A DNA stretch of 64,000 nucleotides. It comes from Aculops lycopersici. Lineage: Eukaryota > Arthropoda > Arachnida > Trombidiformes > Eriophyidae. The notes under the pieces were generated by a model. That model had not been told where the DNA came from. It worked only from the letters and a program-made list of their open reading frames with translations, and made no database searches. Positions 54,904 to 64,000 of this stretch are shown piece by piece; position 1 is the stretch's first letter, and each line of letters opens with the position of its first letter. The stretch spans positions 2,385,178 through 2,449,177 of the forward strand of contig WNKI01000001.1 of NCBI GenBank assembly GCA_015350385.1. Reading direction: 5' to 3'. Both the position numbers and the translations under genes were made by a program.

Positions 54904-55968
54904 ATGGGTTGCACAATGTCGGCCGAGGAGCGAGCGGCCGCCGCCAGGTCCAAGTTGATCGAGAAGAACCTCAAGGAGGACGGCATTCAAGCGGCCAAGG
55001 ACATCAAGTTGCTCCTACTGGGTGCCGGCGAGTCGGGCAAGTCCACAATTGTAAAACAAATGAAAATTATCCACGACTCCGGATTCACCCCAGAGGACTT
55101 CCGCCAGTATAAGCCAGTAGTCTACTCGAACACAATACAATCCATGGTAGCAATACTAAGGGCCATGCAATCGCTCAGGATTGCATTCGCCGACGGCTCT
55201 AGGGAATCGGACGCAAAGATGGTCTTTGACATCGTCACTCGAATGGAAGACACCGAACCCTTTAGTGAAGAATTCCTCATGGCCATGAAGCGGCTTTGGA
55301 CGGACGCGGGCGTGCAACAGTGTTTCCAACGATCCAACGAGTACCAACTCAACGATTCCGCCAAGTACTTTCTCGATGATCTCGATCGGCTCGGCCGAAA
55401 GGACTACATGCCCACGGAGCAGGATATTCTTAGGACGAGAGTAAAGACCACCGGTATTGTAGAGGTGCACTTCTCATTTAAAAATTTAAACTTCAAATTG
55501 TTCGACGTGGGCGGTCAGCGGAGCGAGCGCAAAAAGTGGATCCACTGCTTCGAGGACGTGACGGCAATCATCTTTTGCGTTGCCATGTCAGAGTATGACC
55601 AAGTTTTACACGAGGACGAAACCACCAACCGCATGCAGGAATCATTGAAACTGTTCGACTCGATATGTAATAACAAATGGTTCATGGATACGTCGATAAT
55701 ATTATTTTTAAACAAGAAAGATTTATTCGAGGAGAAGATCAAGCGATCGCCGCTTACGATATGCTTTCCGGAGTACACAGGCGCTCAAGATTACACCGAG
55801 GCGGCTGCCTTTGTGCAGGCCCAGTTCGAGGCCAAGAACAAATCCAACGAAAAAGAGATCTACTGTCATATGACCTGTGCCACCGATACCACAAATATTC
55901 AGTTTGTGTTTGATGCCGTCACCGATGTAATCATTGCAAACAACCTGAGGAATTGCGGACTCTACTAG
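54904..55968 (+). CDS. GNAO: G-protein alpha-o subunit, copy 2
   Basis: This is a second complete G-alpha-o gene, 354 residues, single exon, with all catalytic and lipidation signatures intact: Gly2/Cys3, GAGESGKS, Arg179, Gln205, NKKD, TCAT and the CGLY end with Cys351. It is an inverted copy of 51066-52130. Long internal stretches are identical in DNA (for example the last roughly 300 coding bases up to codon 348), whereas the flanks outside the reading frame differ at once. The unbroken frame and the conservative nature of the five residue differences suggest both copies are functional. Upstream sequence is TA-repeat-rich, unlike copy 1, so expression may differ. Confidence 0.97.
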   Translation: MGCTMSAEERAAAARSKLIEKNLKEDGIQAAKDIKLLLLGAGESGKSTIVKQMKIIHDSGFTPEDFRQYKPVVYSNTIQSMVAILRAMQSLRIAFADGSRESDAKMVFDIVTRMEDTEPFSEEFLMAMKRLWTDAGVQQCFQRSNEYQLNDSAKYFLDDLDRLGRKDYMPTEQDILRTRVKTTGIVEVHFSFKNLNFKLFDVGGQRSERKKWIHCFEDVTAIIFCVAMSEYDQVLHEDETTNRMQESLKLFDSICNNKWFMDTSIILFLNKKDLFEEKIKRSPLTICFPEYTGAQDYTEAAAFVQAQFEAKNKSNEKEIYCHMTCATDTTNIQFVFDAVTDVIIANNLRNCGLY

Positions 55969-57420
55969 TCAACTATTTGTGGTTGTCTGTAAGAAAATAG
56001 AGATTAATTCTTTTGGGTTTGTATTTACCATGTACAGTAAAAATCGGATATTAATCATGGAAAGATTCAACCCCATAGTCTCGCCGGCAGGTGGTTTTAT
56101 TGGGTTGAATGGCTTCAGTGTGGGCAAGGAAAGCGAACTACTAGTAGACGAGCGGCGCCACTTTGATTGGAAGAGGATCGAATGTTGCTGATGCTCTCTC
56201 TGTCCCTCTTTGCCCCTGAGGGTTGTAGAGCGAAGAACCAAGAACTAAGAATAAATGTAATATATAATACTACAACCAGAACCGCTATTAACACGGAGGT
56301 TTAGGAGAAAGAGCAAAATCGTTTTCTTGTTTGAAGACAATAATCACAGATGATTTATCATTTATGGACTTCGGAAAGAAAAGTCAACTATAAGAATCAA
56401 CATCCTATACAAACCACCGCCTGAGGAGAGACCCCCAGAATTACAGGTGGTTCTGACTGTCCACCGTCACGACAGACTGACAAACGGACAGACAGTCGGT
56501 CAGGCGGACGGACGGACAGACAAGCAAACAAATACAGAAACACACACAAACATACAGACAAACACACTTACACACATAAAAGTTAAACTAAATGAAAAAC
56601 CAACGCAGATACCAAACCAAAGTTCTCATTGTGCACAAATTTTTGGTGGAACCACAGACAAATTGTCTAGAGCAAAAAGCGAAACGCAAAAAACTTATAG
56701 ACAAGAAAGAGAGAGAGAGGACGTGCAGATACACGACGTAAGCAGACCGACTTCATTAAACTGAATACAATCGATTATTCTCATACCATGGTGCAAGTAT
56801 CATGGACACTTTACATCATATACTTATTATTTAAAAGGGCGAAGAAAAGATTTGTTCATCAGTTAGATCGCTTTTTACACATCTAATTGGCATCTAAAAA
56901 TCCATTTGCCCGGTGAGCGAGAGAAAGTGAACCTTACGGTTCACAAATACGAAAACGACTTAACGGCGACTTGTCTAGAGAAGAGACCGGCGGGCTATTT
57001 GCTTTTATTGAGTTTATTTATATTTAAACTCAAATGACCAACAAAAGAGAGACTTTTTTCCTGTCCACTATGCGCCCGGCTTATGTCTAGACAATTGAGT
57101 TGGCATCGTCTTTGCAAATCTTATCGTAACAAATTGTCAATTGGATAGTTTTTGTGTGTTGGACATGTTTTATTTTTGCAACTTTGAAAGTTGTCCAATC
57201 GATTTGATGACACAACGCCGGACAAAAGATTGACGATAAACATCTCGCCACTTGATCAATCCAGTTGATGCGCATCTAAACTTTGCATTTCGAAGGTCAG
57301 CTACGCTATCAGCTTGAGTTGGTTTTGATTGCCTAAAAGCATTTGTGGGAGTACCTTGTTTCCAAATGCACAGTTAGCTCATAGCATTTCAAAGCAGCTC
57401 AACACAACAACCTGTCGATC
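55969..57420. other. Intergenic region after G-alpha-o copy 2
   Basis: 1.45 kb with the 3' untranslated region of G-alpha-o copy 2 and sequence upstream of the next gene. A run of imperfect ACAGACN units occurs at 56460-56570, and a perfect 9-bp inverted repeat (TTGAGTTTA / TAAACTCAA) at 57008-57033. No coding sequence supported. Confidence 0.4.
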
Positions 57421-58635
57421 ATGCAGGCTTCAAGACAACTATCTTTTATCATCCTCCTTCTCGGGTTAATCCATTCAATTCAATACCTTTCGGCTGCTCG
57501 GATCCGGCAGCAGCAACACAGCCATCAAATCAGACTCGTACCCTCCAAAAATGGCCGCGTCGGTCAATCAACGAAATCTTATGACGAGCAAAGGCCAACC
57601 ATTAGGGCACAACCGTTTGGCGCGATAGAATCCCCTCTTGTGTTGGAGGATTTGAAAGATTTTGAAACTTTGTGTCACCTTAAAGACTATCTGATTGCCA
57701 CTGGCTCAGATCAACAGGTCGGAGCCACGAATGAGCGTACCATTATTTTGATTCCACTAATCATCATCTGGTGGAACCATCGTCATCCTCACGCAACAAT
57801 AACTGTGTTCAATGACTTAAATAACATTATGAGTGACTCTCGCTCCTTGGTTAGCTTCAACGTCGTCAAAGAGGTAATCAAGCAAATGGATGAACGAGGT
57901 AGGTGCTCCTCCACCACACGGTCCAGTTTTGGAGAGTCTCATTTGAATGATAGAAATGGAAAGTTTTCGCAAAAAAAGATGGGCAATTGTCTAGATTCAA
58001 CTTCGAGTCACCTACGTCCAATTCTCAGAACTTTCTTCGAGGATCATGGTGTAGAGATACCCAAGTTCTCGTTGTGCGACCGCCAGGTCGGTTCAAGGGA
58101 GCTCAAAAGATGGTTCGACTTGTTGACTCGACGAGGTACCAGAAGCAATCTGAAACCTCCAGCAGGAGAACGCAAGGCGCAAACTAATGTCGTTGTGTCA
58201 CCGGTAACACAGACCCTAAGGGCCAATGTGGATAATCCACTTTGGCAAATCACATCATCAACCACTGATCCGACAACCGTAGTTACAACCGAGCCTTACA
58301 GTCACCTCAATCAGCCCTACTCAACTACAATAGTTTTCAAACTTAACGATGATAAAACACCAACACCTTCAGAGCCTGAGCGCTCGATTGCTGAGGCTGT
58401 TCGCCCGGATACTTCAAGTCTAAATGTCACCTTGAGCTCGAGAAACATGTCGAGCTCGGTGATAAACGATGGTGAGACTGACATAGTGAGATCAAACGCT
58501 ACAGCTCCTATGACCGTGGGTAGCATGGCACAGAATTTAAACATAACCAGCTACCCTGAGTTCCTCAGTATAGTCTCTTCGATACTGGCAGACATAGATC
58601 AGATCAGTAATTCGACCAACTCATCTCAAATATAA
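57421..58635 (+). CDS. Orphan secreted protein
   Basis: A 404-residue single-exon product of unknown family. It begins with a clear signal peptide (QLSFIILLLGLIHSIQYLSAA, residues about 6-26), then a basic Gln/His segment. A central region (about 75-240) with four cysteines (in LCHLKDYL, GRCSS, GNCLDS and LCDRQV) and an odd hydrophobic patch (TIILIPLIIIWW) follows, and then a Thr/Ser/Asn-rich tail with several N-glycosylation sequons (NVT, NMS, NAT, NIT, NST, NSS). It is convergent with the trypsin-like protease gene, 167 bp apart. Codon use and the intact long frame support a real gene; I do not recognise homologues. Confidence 0.75.
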   Translation: MQASRQLSFIILLLGLIHSIQYLSAARIRQQQHSHQIRLVPSKNGRVGQSTKSYDEQRPTIRAQPFGAIESPLVLEDLKDFETLCHLKDYLIATGSDQQVGATNERTIILIPLIIIWWNHRHPHATITVFNDLNNIMSDSRSLVSFNVVKEVIKQMDERGRCSSTTRSSFGESHLNDRNGKFSQKKMGNCLDSTSSHLRPILRTFFEDHGVEIPKFSLCDRQVGSRELKRWFDLLTRRGTRSNLKPPAGERKAQTNVVVSPVTQTLRANVDNPLWQITSSTTDPTTVVTTEPYSHLNQPYSTTIVFKLNDDKTPTPSEPERSIAEAVRPDTSSLNVTLSSRNMSSSVINDGETDIVRSNATAPMTVGSMAQNLNITSYPEFLSIVSSILADIDQISNSTNSSQI

Positions 58636-58802
58636 TTGTCAAATCTATTCGGTTTGCGGATGAGTATTATATTTCGAATGTTGAGCAATATATCTTTTGT
58701 CCATCCTCAAAAAATTCTACATGTCACTGGTAAATAGATACTTAAATAAATACTTGATGGGTTATCATGTGCACGTCGAAATTGTTATCTACAATTGCAT
58801 TC

Positions 58803-60200
58803 CTACAGGTTTGCCTGAATCCAATCCACGTAGCTTGCAACACGAGTGTATACACCCGGTGCCCCTGGTTGCCCGCAACCATATCCAAATGAAACTATGC
58901 CCACAAGCTCGTAGCGGTTATCAACCACACGAACTAAAGGGCCACCTGAGTCACCTTGGCAAGAGTCTTTGCCTCCTGATTGATAGCCAGCACAAATGTG
59001 GTCATTGGTCACACGGGTGCCATAGGTTTCCTGGCACCGAGTGATGTTAACCACTGGCACCTGGACATAGCGCAGAATGTTGGAAAGAGAACCAGAGTTT
59101 TCGCGAGTCACTCCCCAGCCGGAAACGACCACATTCTCGCCCTCCTTGTAAGTAGCATCGCTTGCTGGCATACATGGCCGGTTGATACTTCCATACCCAT
59201 CAGCAGTAAATCTATACTCAATTGGCTTGCTAGTCTTGATGACTGCAATATCGTGGTCGTTTGCATAAAAGTTGCAAGCATCATACTTCTCGTGAGGTGT
59301 GATCTTCTCAATGTCGATCTCAACTTCCCCGTCGTTAGAACGAATTGAATGATCTCCAATGGTTGCGTGAACACCTGTGTTCTCGATGGTTGCTGTGGTT
59401 AGATGTTGGCTAACGCAAGCAGTCATGCAATGAGCAGCCGTCAATATATGATCCTTGTCCAAGATGACACCACCGCAAATACCTGATCCTCTACGAGAGC
59501 GAATATTTAGTCTAACTTGGAATGGGAATTCTCCTGGTTCGGTCTTCCTGCCTCCGACGATACGATCCAACTTCAATCTAGTGTTACCATTTGGATTGGC
59601 CTCACCGCAGAGAACGGCGTCGCCCAGTCTCGTTGTCCTCGATCCAACCGGTTCGGCCTCAGGAGTTGTGTCTGGGGTAGCCGAATTCTCGGTTGTTGAA
59701 ATTACTGGACTCGGTGTGGTTGAGGTGGTTGACGTCGAATGATTAGCTTGTCCATCTGATGGCAAATCCGGGGCTTGCGTTGAGGGTGTCGTTGTTGTAG
59801 TGGTGGTGGTGGTTGATGGAGCCGCTGTAACAGGTTGCAGTACAACAGTAGCAGGTTGACTCACTTCGCTAGTAAACTCGTTCGGCTTAGGTGTGGTTGG
59901 CTTTGATTGTAAATCGAACTCTTGGGATTGCTTGGAGTTATTGAGTACTTCGGGAGATATGTTTAGAGAGACAGTGTCGAAGTAGATGCCCACAACGCGA
60001 CTCTCTGGAGCCAAATCGCCTTGCTTAGCTCCTGACCATCCAACAAGTGATGGCGACTCGTGCACTTTAACAAAATCGAAATCTCCAATAGCTGGTCGGG
60101 GTTTTAAAAGATGTTGAGGAAGCGTAAGATGGGCATTGGTGGAAATTATGCTCGCAAATGAAAGACAGATTATAGTTACTAATCTAATTTGAGCTAGCAT
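58803..60200 (-). CDS. Trypsin-like serine protease (secreted zymogen)
   Basis: A 465-residue S1-family protease. A signal peptide (about 1-23) is followed by a long pro-region with a Thr/Ser-rich, likely O-glycosylated linker (about 118-180). The activation site is R|IVGG at residue 214. The triad is His257 (TAAHC), Asp317 (DIAVI) and Ser418 (GDSGGP). Asp412, six residues before the serine, sets trypsin-like specificity for Arg/Lys. A cysteine before the catalytic domain (VLCGEANPNG) and one in NRPCMP suit a disulfide that keeps the pro-region attached. No clip domain pattern seen. It probably acts outside the cell, for example in digestion or immune/cuticle cascades; the role cannot be fixed from sequence. 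Confidence 0.94.
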   Translation of the reverse strand: MLAQIRLVTIICLSFASIISTNAHLTLPQHLLKPRPAIGDFDFVKVHESPSLVGWSGAKQGDLAPESRVVGIYFDTVSLNISPEVLNNSKQSQEFDLQSKPTTPKPNEFTSEVSQPATVVLQPVTAAPSTTTTTTTTTPSTQAPDLPSDGQANHSTSTTSTTPSPVISTTENSATPDTTPEAEPVGSRTTRLGDAVLCGEANPNGNTRLKLDRIVGGRKTEPGEFPFQVRLNIRSRRGSGICGGVILDKDHILTAAHCMTACVSQHLTTATIENTGVHATIGDHSIRSNDGEVEIDIEKITPHEKYDACNFYANDHDIAVIKTSKPIEYRFTADGYGSINRPCMPASDATYKEGENVVVSGWGVTRENSGSLSNILRYVQVPVVNITRCQETYGTRVTNDHICAGYQSGGKDSCQGDSGGPLVRVVDNRYELVGIVSFGYGCGQPGAPGVYTRVASYVDWIQANL

Positions 60201-60858
60201 CTTGAGATTTGTCTCGAGTTGTCTTGTGTTTGCAGAACTGCGTCAACTTTGCACTAATTTAGATATGTTACGATAAGTTTGACTATCGAATAGATGTCTT
60301 ATATGATGATATTAGTTATAATTCAAGGATGTCAGATTAAAATTGAGCATTAGAACTTGGATATCTATCTCAATAAAGAGGATCACATCACAAGAGAGTT
60401 CGTTCCGGGTATGCTGGACATTTGTGAAGAAAAGTTCGCTGGAGTGGACATTTTGCTGCTCCTAAATGCAGCACAAATCCTGCATACAAAGATCCTCAGA
60501 TTGAATAACGTGTGCTTTCTTTTGGCCGCCGCACTCGCTGTTGTCCCTTGCGCAACTCCCGACTTTGCGCCTCTCGAGAGGCATCCGCATAGAACACATT
60601 TGCAACTTGCAACGCGCGAATCGCTGTTCAGCGCGGCAACGGGAATTTTGTACACGATTCAAAGTCATGATTGTGCATTCGCCCAGTAGAGATAATACCG
60701 AGACAAGTTACATTGGTATTTAATGTAATCACGGGCAAAATTCAACCATCAACTACCTCCTCGACACAAAATCTACTGCGAGCGAGGAAGAAGCTTACAT
60801 TGAAGCTTCGAATATTATTATTCATCCACCTATCTATTAATCTTAACCTCAAAAAATT
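60201..60858. other. Divergent intergenic region, protease / PDH E1-alpha
   Basis: 0.66 kb holding the promoters of two divergent genes. A frame at 60357-60689 with a partly hydrophobic translation is present but has no recognisable motif and overlaps a similar-length antisense frame, so I do not call it. Confidence 0.4.
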
Positions 60859-62019
60859 ATGGCCTTTCGGATCAGGGCTTTGCAGACACCGGTGAGGTGC
60901 ATGAGTACTGCATCATCGGCCAAGTTTTCTATCCGTGACTTCAAGACACACAAACTAGACTCCGGTCCGCCAACTGAGGCCGAGATAACACGAGATGAGG
61001 GAATTCATATATTCAAGCAAATGGCTAGAATTAGGCGAATGGAAGCAGCGGCAAATACCCTCTACAAGGACAAGATTATTAGAGGGTTCTGTCATCTATA
61101 CTCCGGGCAGGAGGCTGTTGCCGTTGGAATGGAGTCCATGCTACGAAAAGAGGATCAAGTGATATCAGCCTATAGGGTCCACGGCTGGGCTCTAGTGAGA
61201 GGAGCTACAGTTCGCGAAGTTTTGTCCGAGTTGACGGGTAGATCCACGGGAACCACTCGCGGTAAGGGAGGCTCAATGCATCTTTATCGGCCTGGTTTGT
61301 TTGGTGGCAATGGTATTGTGGGAGCCCAAGTGCCTGTGGGGGCCGGTATTGCACTTGCATTGAAGTACCAGAACACGGACAATGTTTGCGTGGCTCTGTA
61401 CGGGGATGGAGCGGCAAATCAGGGTCAGATCTTCGAGTGCTTTAACATGGCCAAGTTGTGGAATCTGCCTTGTATCTTTGTTTGTGAGAACAATGGATTT
61501 GGTATGGGTACAAGTGCCGAGAGAGCCTCGGCTAGCACTGACTATTTCACTCGTGGCGATTACGTCCCAGGCATATGGGTGGATGGAATGGATGTACTTG
61601 CCGTGAGAGAGGCAACCAAGTGGGCCACTGATTATTGTCGCCAGGGCAAGGGGCCCATAGTAATGGAGATGGCCACTTACAGATACTTTGGTCACTCGAT
61701 GTCCGATCCTGGAACTAGTTATAGGACACGAGACGAGGTCCAGGAGGTTAGGCAGCGTAGGGATCCCATCACATCTTTTAAGGATAAATTAATAACCACA
61801 AACTTGGCCACAAACGAGGAGTTGAAGAAGATTGAAACCGAGGCTAGGAAGGAGATCGACGAGGCAACAGCACAGTCCAAGTCGGATGCCGAGATTGGCA
61901 TCGATGAACTATACACTGATGTTTACATGGAACCCCTAAAACCAACCATCAGAGGAACTAGATCAGACGCCTGGCACCAGCATAAGAGGATGGCTAAGCC
62001 ATTCAACTATTCGCCATGA
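60859..62019 (+). CDS. PDHA1: Pyruvate dehydrogenase E1 alpha subunit
   Basis: E1-alpha with E1-beta decarboxylates pyruvate using thiamine diphosphate in the mitochondrial PDH complex. The 386-residue product (human 390) begins with a mitochondrial presequence (MAFRIRALQTPVRCMSTASS). The thiamine-diphosphate motif is GDGAANQGQIFE (182-193) with NN at 211-212. The regulatory loop YRYFGHSMSDPGTSYRT has both kinase-target serines, Ser280 and Ser287 (human sites 1 and 2); a Phe replaces the His found four residues before site 1 in human. Single exon. With pyruvate kinase at 35675-37210, the window encodes two consecutive steps of pyruvate metabolism, by coincidence of position rather than linkage. 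Confidence 0.97.
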   Translation: MAFRIRALQTPVRCMSTASSAKFSIRDFKTHKLDSGPPTEAEITRDEGIHIFKQMARIRRMEAAANTLYKDKIIRGFCHLYSGQEAVAVGMESMLRKEDQVISAYRVHGWALVRGATVREVLSELTGRSTGTTRGKGGSMHLYRPGLFGGNGIVGAQVPVGAGIALALKYQNTDNVCVALYGDGAANQGQIFECFNMAKLWNLPCIFVCENNGFGMGTSAERASASTDYFTRGDYVPGIWVDGMDVLAVREATKWATDYCRQGKGPIVMEMATYRYFGHSMSDPGTSYRTRDEVQEVRQRRDPITSFKDKLITTNLATNEELKKIETEARKEIDEATAQSKSDAEIGIDELYTDVYMEPLKPTIRGTRSDAWHQHKRMAKPFNYSP

Positions 62020-63467
62020 TGAGGCGTTGCTAATGGATTAATGTTAACCACTTGAAAAATATTGGCAGCAGGGGCTTCCAAAAGCACCTTTAATTTTGTC
62101 GCCAGATCCGCTTGAGCCGCGACAAATATTTGGATCTGTTTGTTTTACTCTCTGTTGATGATGTTGTTATGATTAATAAATTTTTCAAAAATGTTATTCA
62201 TTTTTATCACTTCATTGAGTTAGTCAAACTTCCTAAATACCTTTCAAATCTTGTCTACTCTTGAAATATCAACCCCAGAAAACACAAAAAATCCCCCAGT
62301 TTGTTTTCATCGTCCAGTTCACTGTCAATACATAAATAGTAAGCGAATAGCCAAACAATCGTGCCTGTCTGCTTGCCTGTCTGTCATCTTGAGTTGTGAA
62401 TTACTATTGACTTTCATTGGAGCGTCTGTTAATGCGTCTGTCGCTCACATGGGCGTCACTCTGCAATTGAGGGGAACTTTCGTTGGCCGCCGTCGCAAAA
62501 GTTCGCCACTAGCGACGCGCGTCTATGTGTATTTTGCGTTTGCGTTGGGTGCCCAGCACCCATACAGTCCAATGGTAAATTTGTGTATGCCAATGGGCAT
62601 TAAACTTTATGCTCCCTCTGCGCTTGTCTCTCTATACTTCCCTCACACACTACTATGTGTGTGCTTAGGCGCCATTGTTGATAAAAACGCTAGCATAATT
62701 GTCTATCTCACTCTCGGTTTCTATCTCTCTTAATCTCTATGCTCTCGTCGCCGTCGTTGTTATTCTCTCCAACGCTCGCCTCTCCCATAAACTTTAGTTT
62801 GCAGATTATTATTATCATCACAGAGAAAAGGAGAAGAAGAAGAGGAAGAAGGCAATATCAATCCAAATATCTTATTGTGTGGGATAGATAAATAAACTTT
62901 AGTTAGCGAGCTGACCTGCTGCAAATAAACAGCAGTTGCAAACTGGACAAACCAAGAGCGACCGTCGAACTATAGAACCTATCGTGGACTTATCGCAATG
63001 ACTGGACTTGAAGTTACATTCGGAGGAACATCAACATCTACACTAAAATCTAATTTTATTATCACCTCAAAGGAGTAGATCAAACTTGGTTATATTGGAG
63101 TTATTAGATGTACTCTCGTCGGAGGAATTCGAATTGTGTCGTCGAATGATAATGATAATCAATCGATTGTTGATGAAAAGAATAAGCATCTACAAGCTCA
63201 GAGGTTAGGATTGGTTTATATACAATCTAAATATATAAACGTTCATTCACATATAATATACACAATTATTATGATAACAAGGAAAACGACAAAATCAAAT
63301 CTTTCAACAGAAACCTTACCTTTTTTATAACCAGGTTGAGCATTTGAAGTAACAGATTAACTAAACAATAGATCATTAGATTCTCTTGTCGATTCTAAAG
63401 AGAAGAAAAGTCGTTAGAGGATAAGGAGAACTTTTGAACCTAGAGAACGACTCTGAAAAGCACCATC
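62020..63467. other. Intergenic/5' untranslated region upstream of PRL phosphatase
   Basis: 1.45 kb without a supported gene. A polyadenylation-type AATAAA lies at about 62175 behind PDH E1-alpha. A purine-rich stretch (62823-62850) and a small CACACA/TGTGTG inverted repeat near 62645 are present. The 160-codon frame at 62251-62733 starts with TTG and has no motif, so it is not called. Confidence 0.4.
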
Positions 63468-63965
63468 ATGAAGCCTGGACCGTCGGAGATCTGTTACAAA
63501 ACAATGAGGTTCATCATCATGGACCGGCCGTCTGATGCAACTCTACCTCAATTGGTGGAGCAATTTAAGAAGTGCAATGTTACCGATGTTATTAGGGTTT
63601 GCGAGCCATCATATAAGACAGATTTACTTAATGCTGCCGGAATCCAGGTTCACGATTGGCAATTTGACGATGGCTCACCGCCGCCTCAGGAGATCATCGA
63701 CAAGTGGTTCGAATTATTACAGCGACGCTATAAGGAGGACAAGAATTGTTGCTTCGCAGTCCATTGTGTTGCTGGTCTTGGACGAGGGCCTGTGATGGTT
63801 GCATTGGCTTTAATGGAATTGGGCATGAAATACGAGGACACCATAGAGTTTGTTCGCGAGAGACGACGCGGTGCATTTAATCAAAAGCAGCTCAAATATT
63901 TGTCATCTTACAAACCAAGAAATAGGCTCAGGAATAAGAAATCATCACAATGTTTGATCACCTAA
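63468..63965 (+). CDS. PTP4A: PRL-type protein tyrosine phosphatase (PTP4A)
   Basis: PRL phosphatases are small prenylated dual-specificity-type phosphatases that also bind CNNM magnesium transporters. The 165-residue product has the signature loop HCVAGLGRG with nucleophile Cys100 and Arg106, the redox partner Cys45 (RVCE), the general-acid region DWQFDDG (Asp68) and KYEDTIEFVRERRRGAFN. It ends with a polybasic stretch and a CAAX box (CLIT) for farnesylation. Two changes from vertebrate PRLs: Gln replaces Pro in the acid loop (WPFDD), and Gly replaces the Ala that follows the catalytic Arg. Length and ends are complete (human PRL-1 173). Confidence 0.95.
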   Translation: MKPGPSEICYKTMRFIIMDRPSDATLPQLVEQFKKCNVTDVIRVCEPSYKTDLLNAAGIQVHDWQFDDGSPPPQEIIDKWFELLQRRYKEDKNCCFAVHCVAGLGRGPVMVALALMELGMKYEDTIEFVRERRRGAFNQKQLKYLSSYKPRNRLRNKKSSQCLIT

Positions 63966-64000
63966 CTATCGTATCGAGCGTATTATATTACCATACCACC

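Noticed and set aside
54828..55112. Other-frame reading over the start of G-alpha-o copy 2
   Set aside because: Out of frame with the conserved protein; a shadow frame that also appears over copy 1.
60357..60689. Frame with the phrase AGVDILLLLNAAQ, faintly like a short-chain dehydrogenase
   Set aside because: Only a few residues resemble the family, the glycine-rich nucleotide motif is absent and an antisense frame of similar length overlaps.
62251..62733. 160-codon frame upstream of the PRL gene
   Set aside because: It starts with TTG, has no motif and lies in expected intergenic/5' untranslated sequence.
1..64000. tRNA, rRNA or CRISPR features
   Set aside because: No tRNA-like A/B box pair with cloverleaf potential, no rRNA-like sequence and no regularly spaced direct repeats were found by reading.

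Overview
The window is nuclear DNA of an animal, most likely an arthropod. It carries animal-type genes (G-protein alpha-o, flotillin-2, PRL phosphatase, peptide N-glycanase, cystatin, DJ-1, a trypsin-like protease). Most conserved genes are single uninterrupted reading frames. The few introns I can place have GT-AG ends and are either very short (about 55-105 nt) or very long (3.9 and 12.8 kb). Strong intron loss plus shortened conserved proteins would fit an intron-poor acariform mite, for example an eriophyoid. That placement is inference, not proof.

Layout. (1) 1-7.8 kb: a glutamine/serine-rich low-complexity gene on + whose 5' end lies outside the window, followed by a 3.9-kb intron with alternative exon candidates. 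(2) 8.0-12.7 kb: compact housekeeping genes NPL4 (-), RAD51 (+) and flotillin-2 (-). (3) 14.7-30.3 kb: one minus-strand gene for a two-pass membrane protein with long disordered tails. Its two coding exons (28820-30335 and 14686-15992) are separated by a 12.8-kb intron rich in an E-box-like 9-mer and microsatellites. (4) 32.6-37.2 kb: secreted cystatin (+), a broken partial copy of pyruvate kinase (-), DJ-1 (+) and intact pyruvate kinase (-). (5) 38.3-50.4 kb: a short XMAP215-family microtubule protein with a duplicated TOG domain, peptide N-glycanase, a decayed acyl-adenylating enzyme, a membrane-anchored UBX protein, glutaminyl-tRNA synthetase, an assembly gap, a WBP4-like zinc finger, a UBX-gene fragment and NAD(P)HX epimerase. 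(6) 51-56 kb: two almost identical G-alpha-o genes head to head. (7) 57-64 kb: an orphan secreted protein, a trypsin-like protease, pyruvate dehydrogenase E1-alpha and a PRL phosphatase.

Cross-cutting observations. Several conserved proteins have the catalytic or core part but lack accessory domains found in most animals: NPL4, PNGase, GlnRS, XMAP215, FAF2/UBXD8-like and WBP4-like. Two of the lost pieces are p97/VCP-docking modules. The 9-mer CACYTGTTG/CAACARGTG is concentrated in and around the two long-intron genes and nearly absent from the housekeeping half; it resembles Scratch/Snail-type sites. Local duplication has produced the G-alpha-o pair, the pyruvate kinase pseudogene, the UBX fragment and the internal TOG repeat. 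I saw no CRISPR array, rRNA or convincing tRNA.
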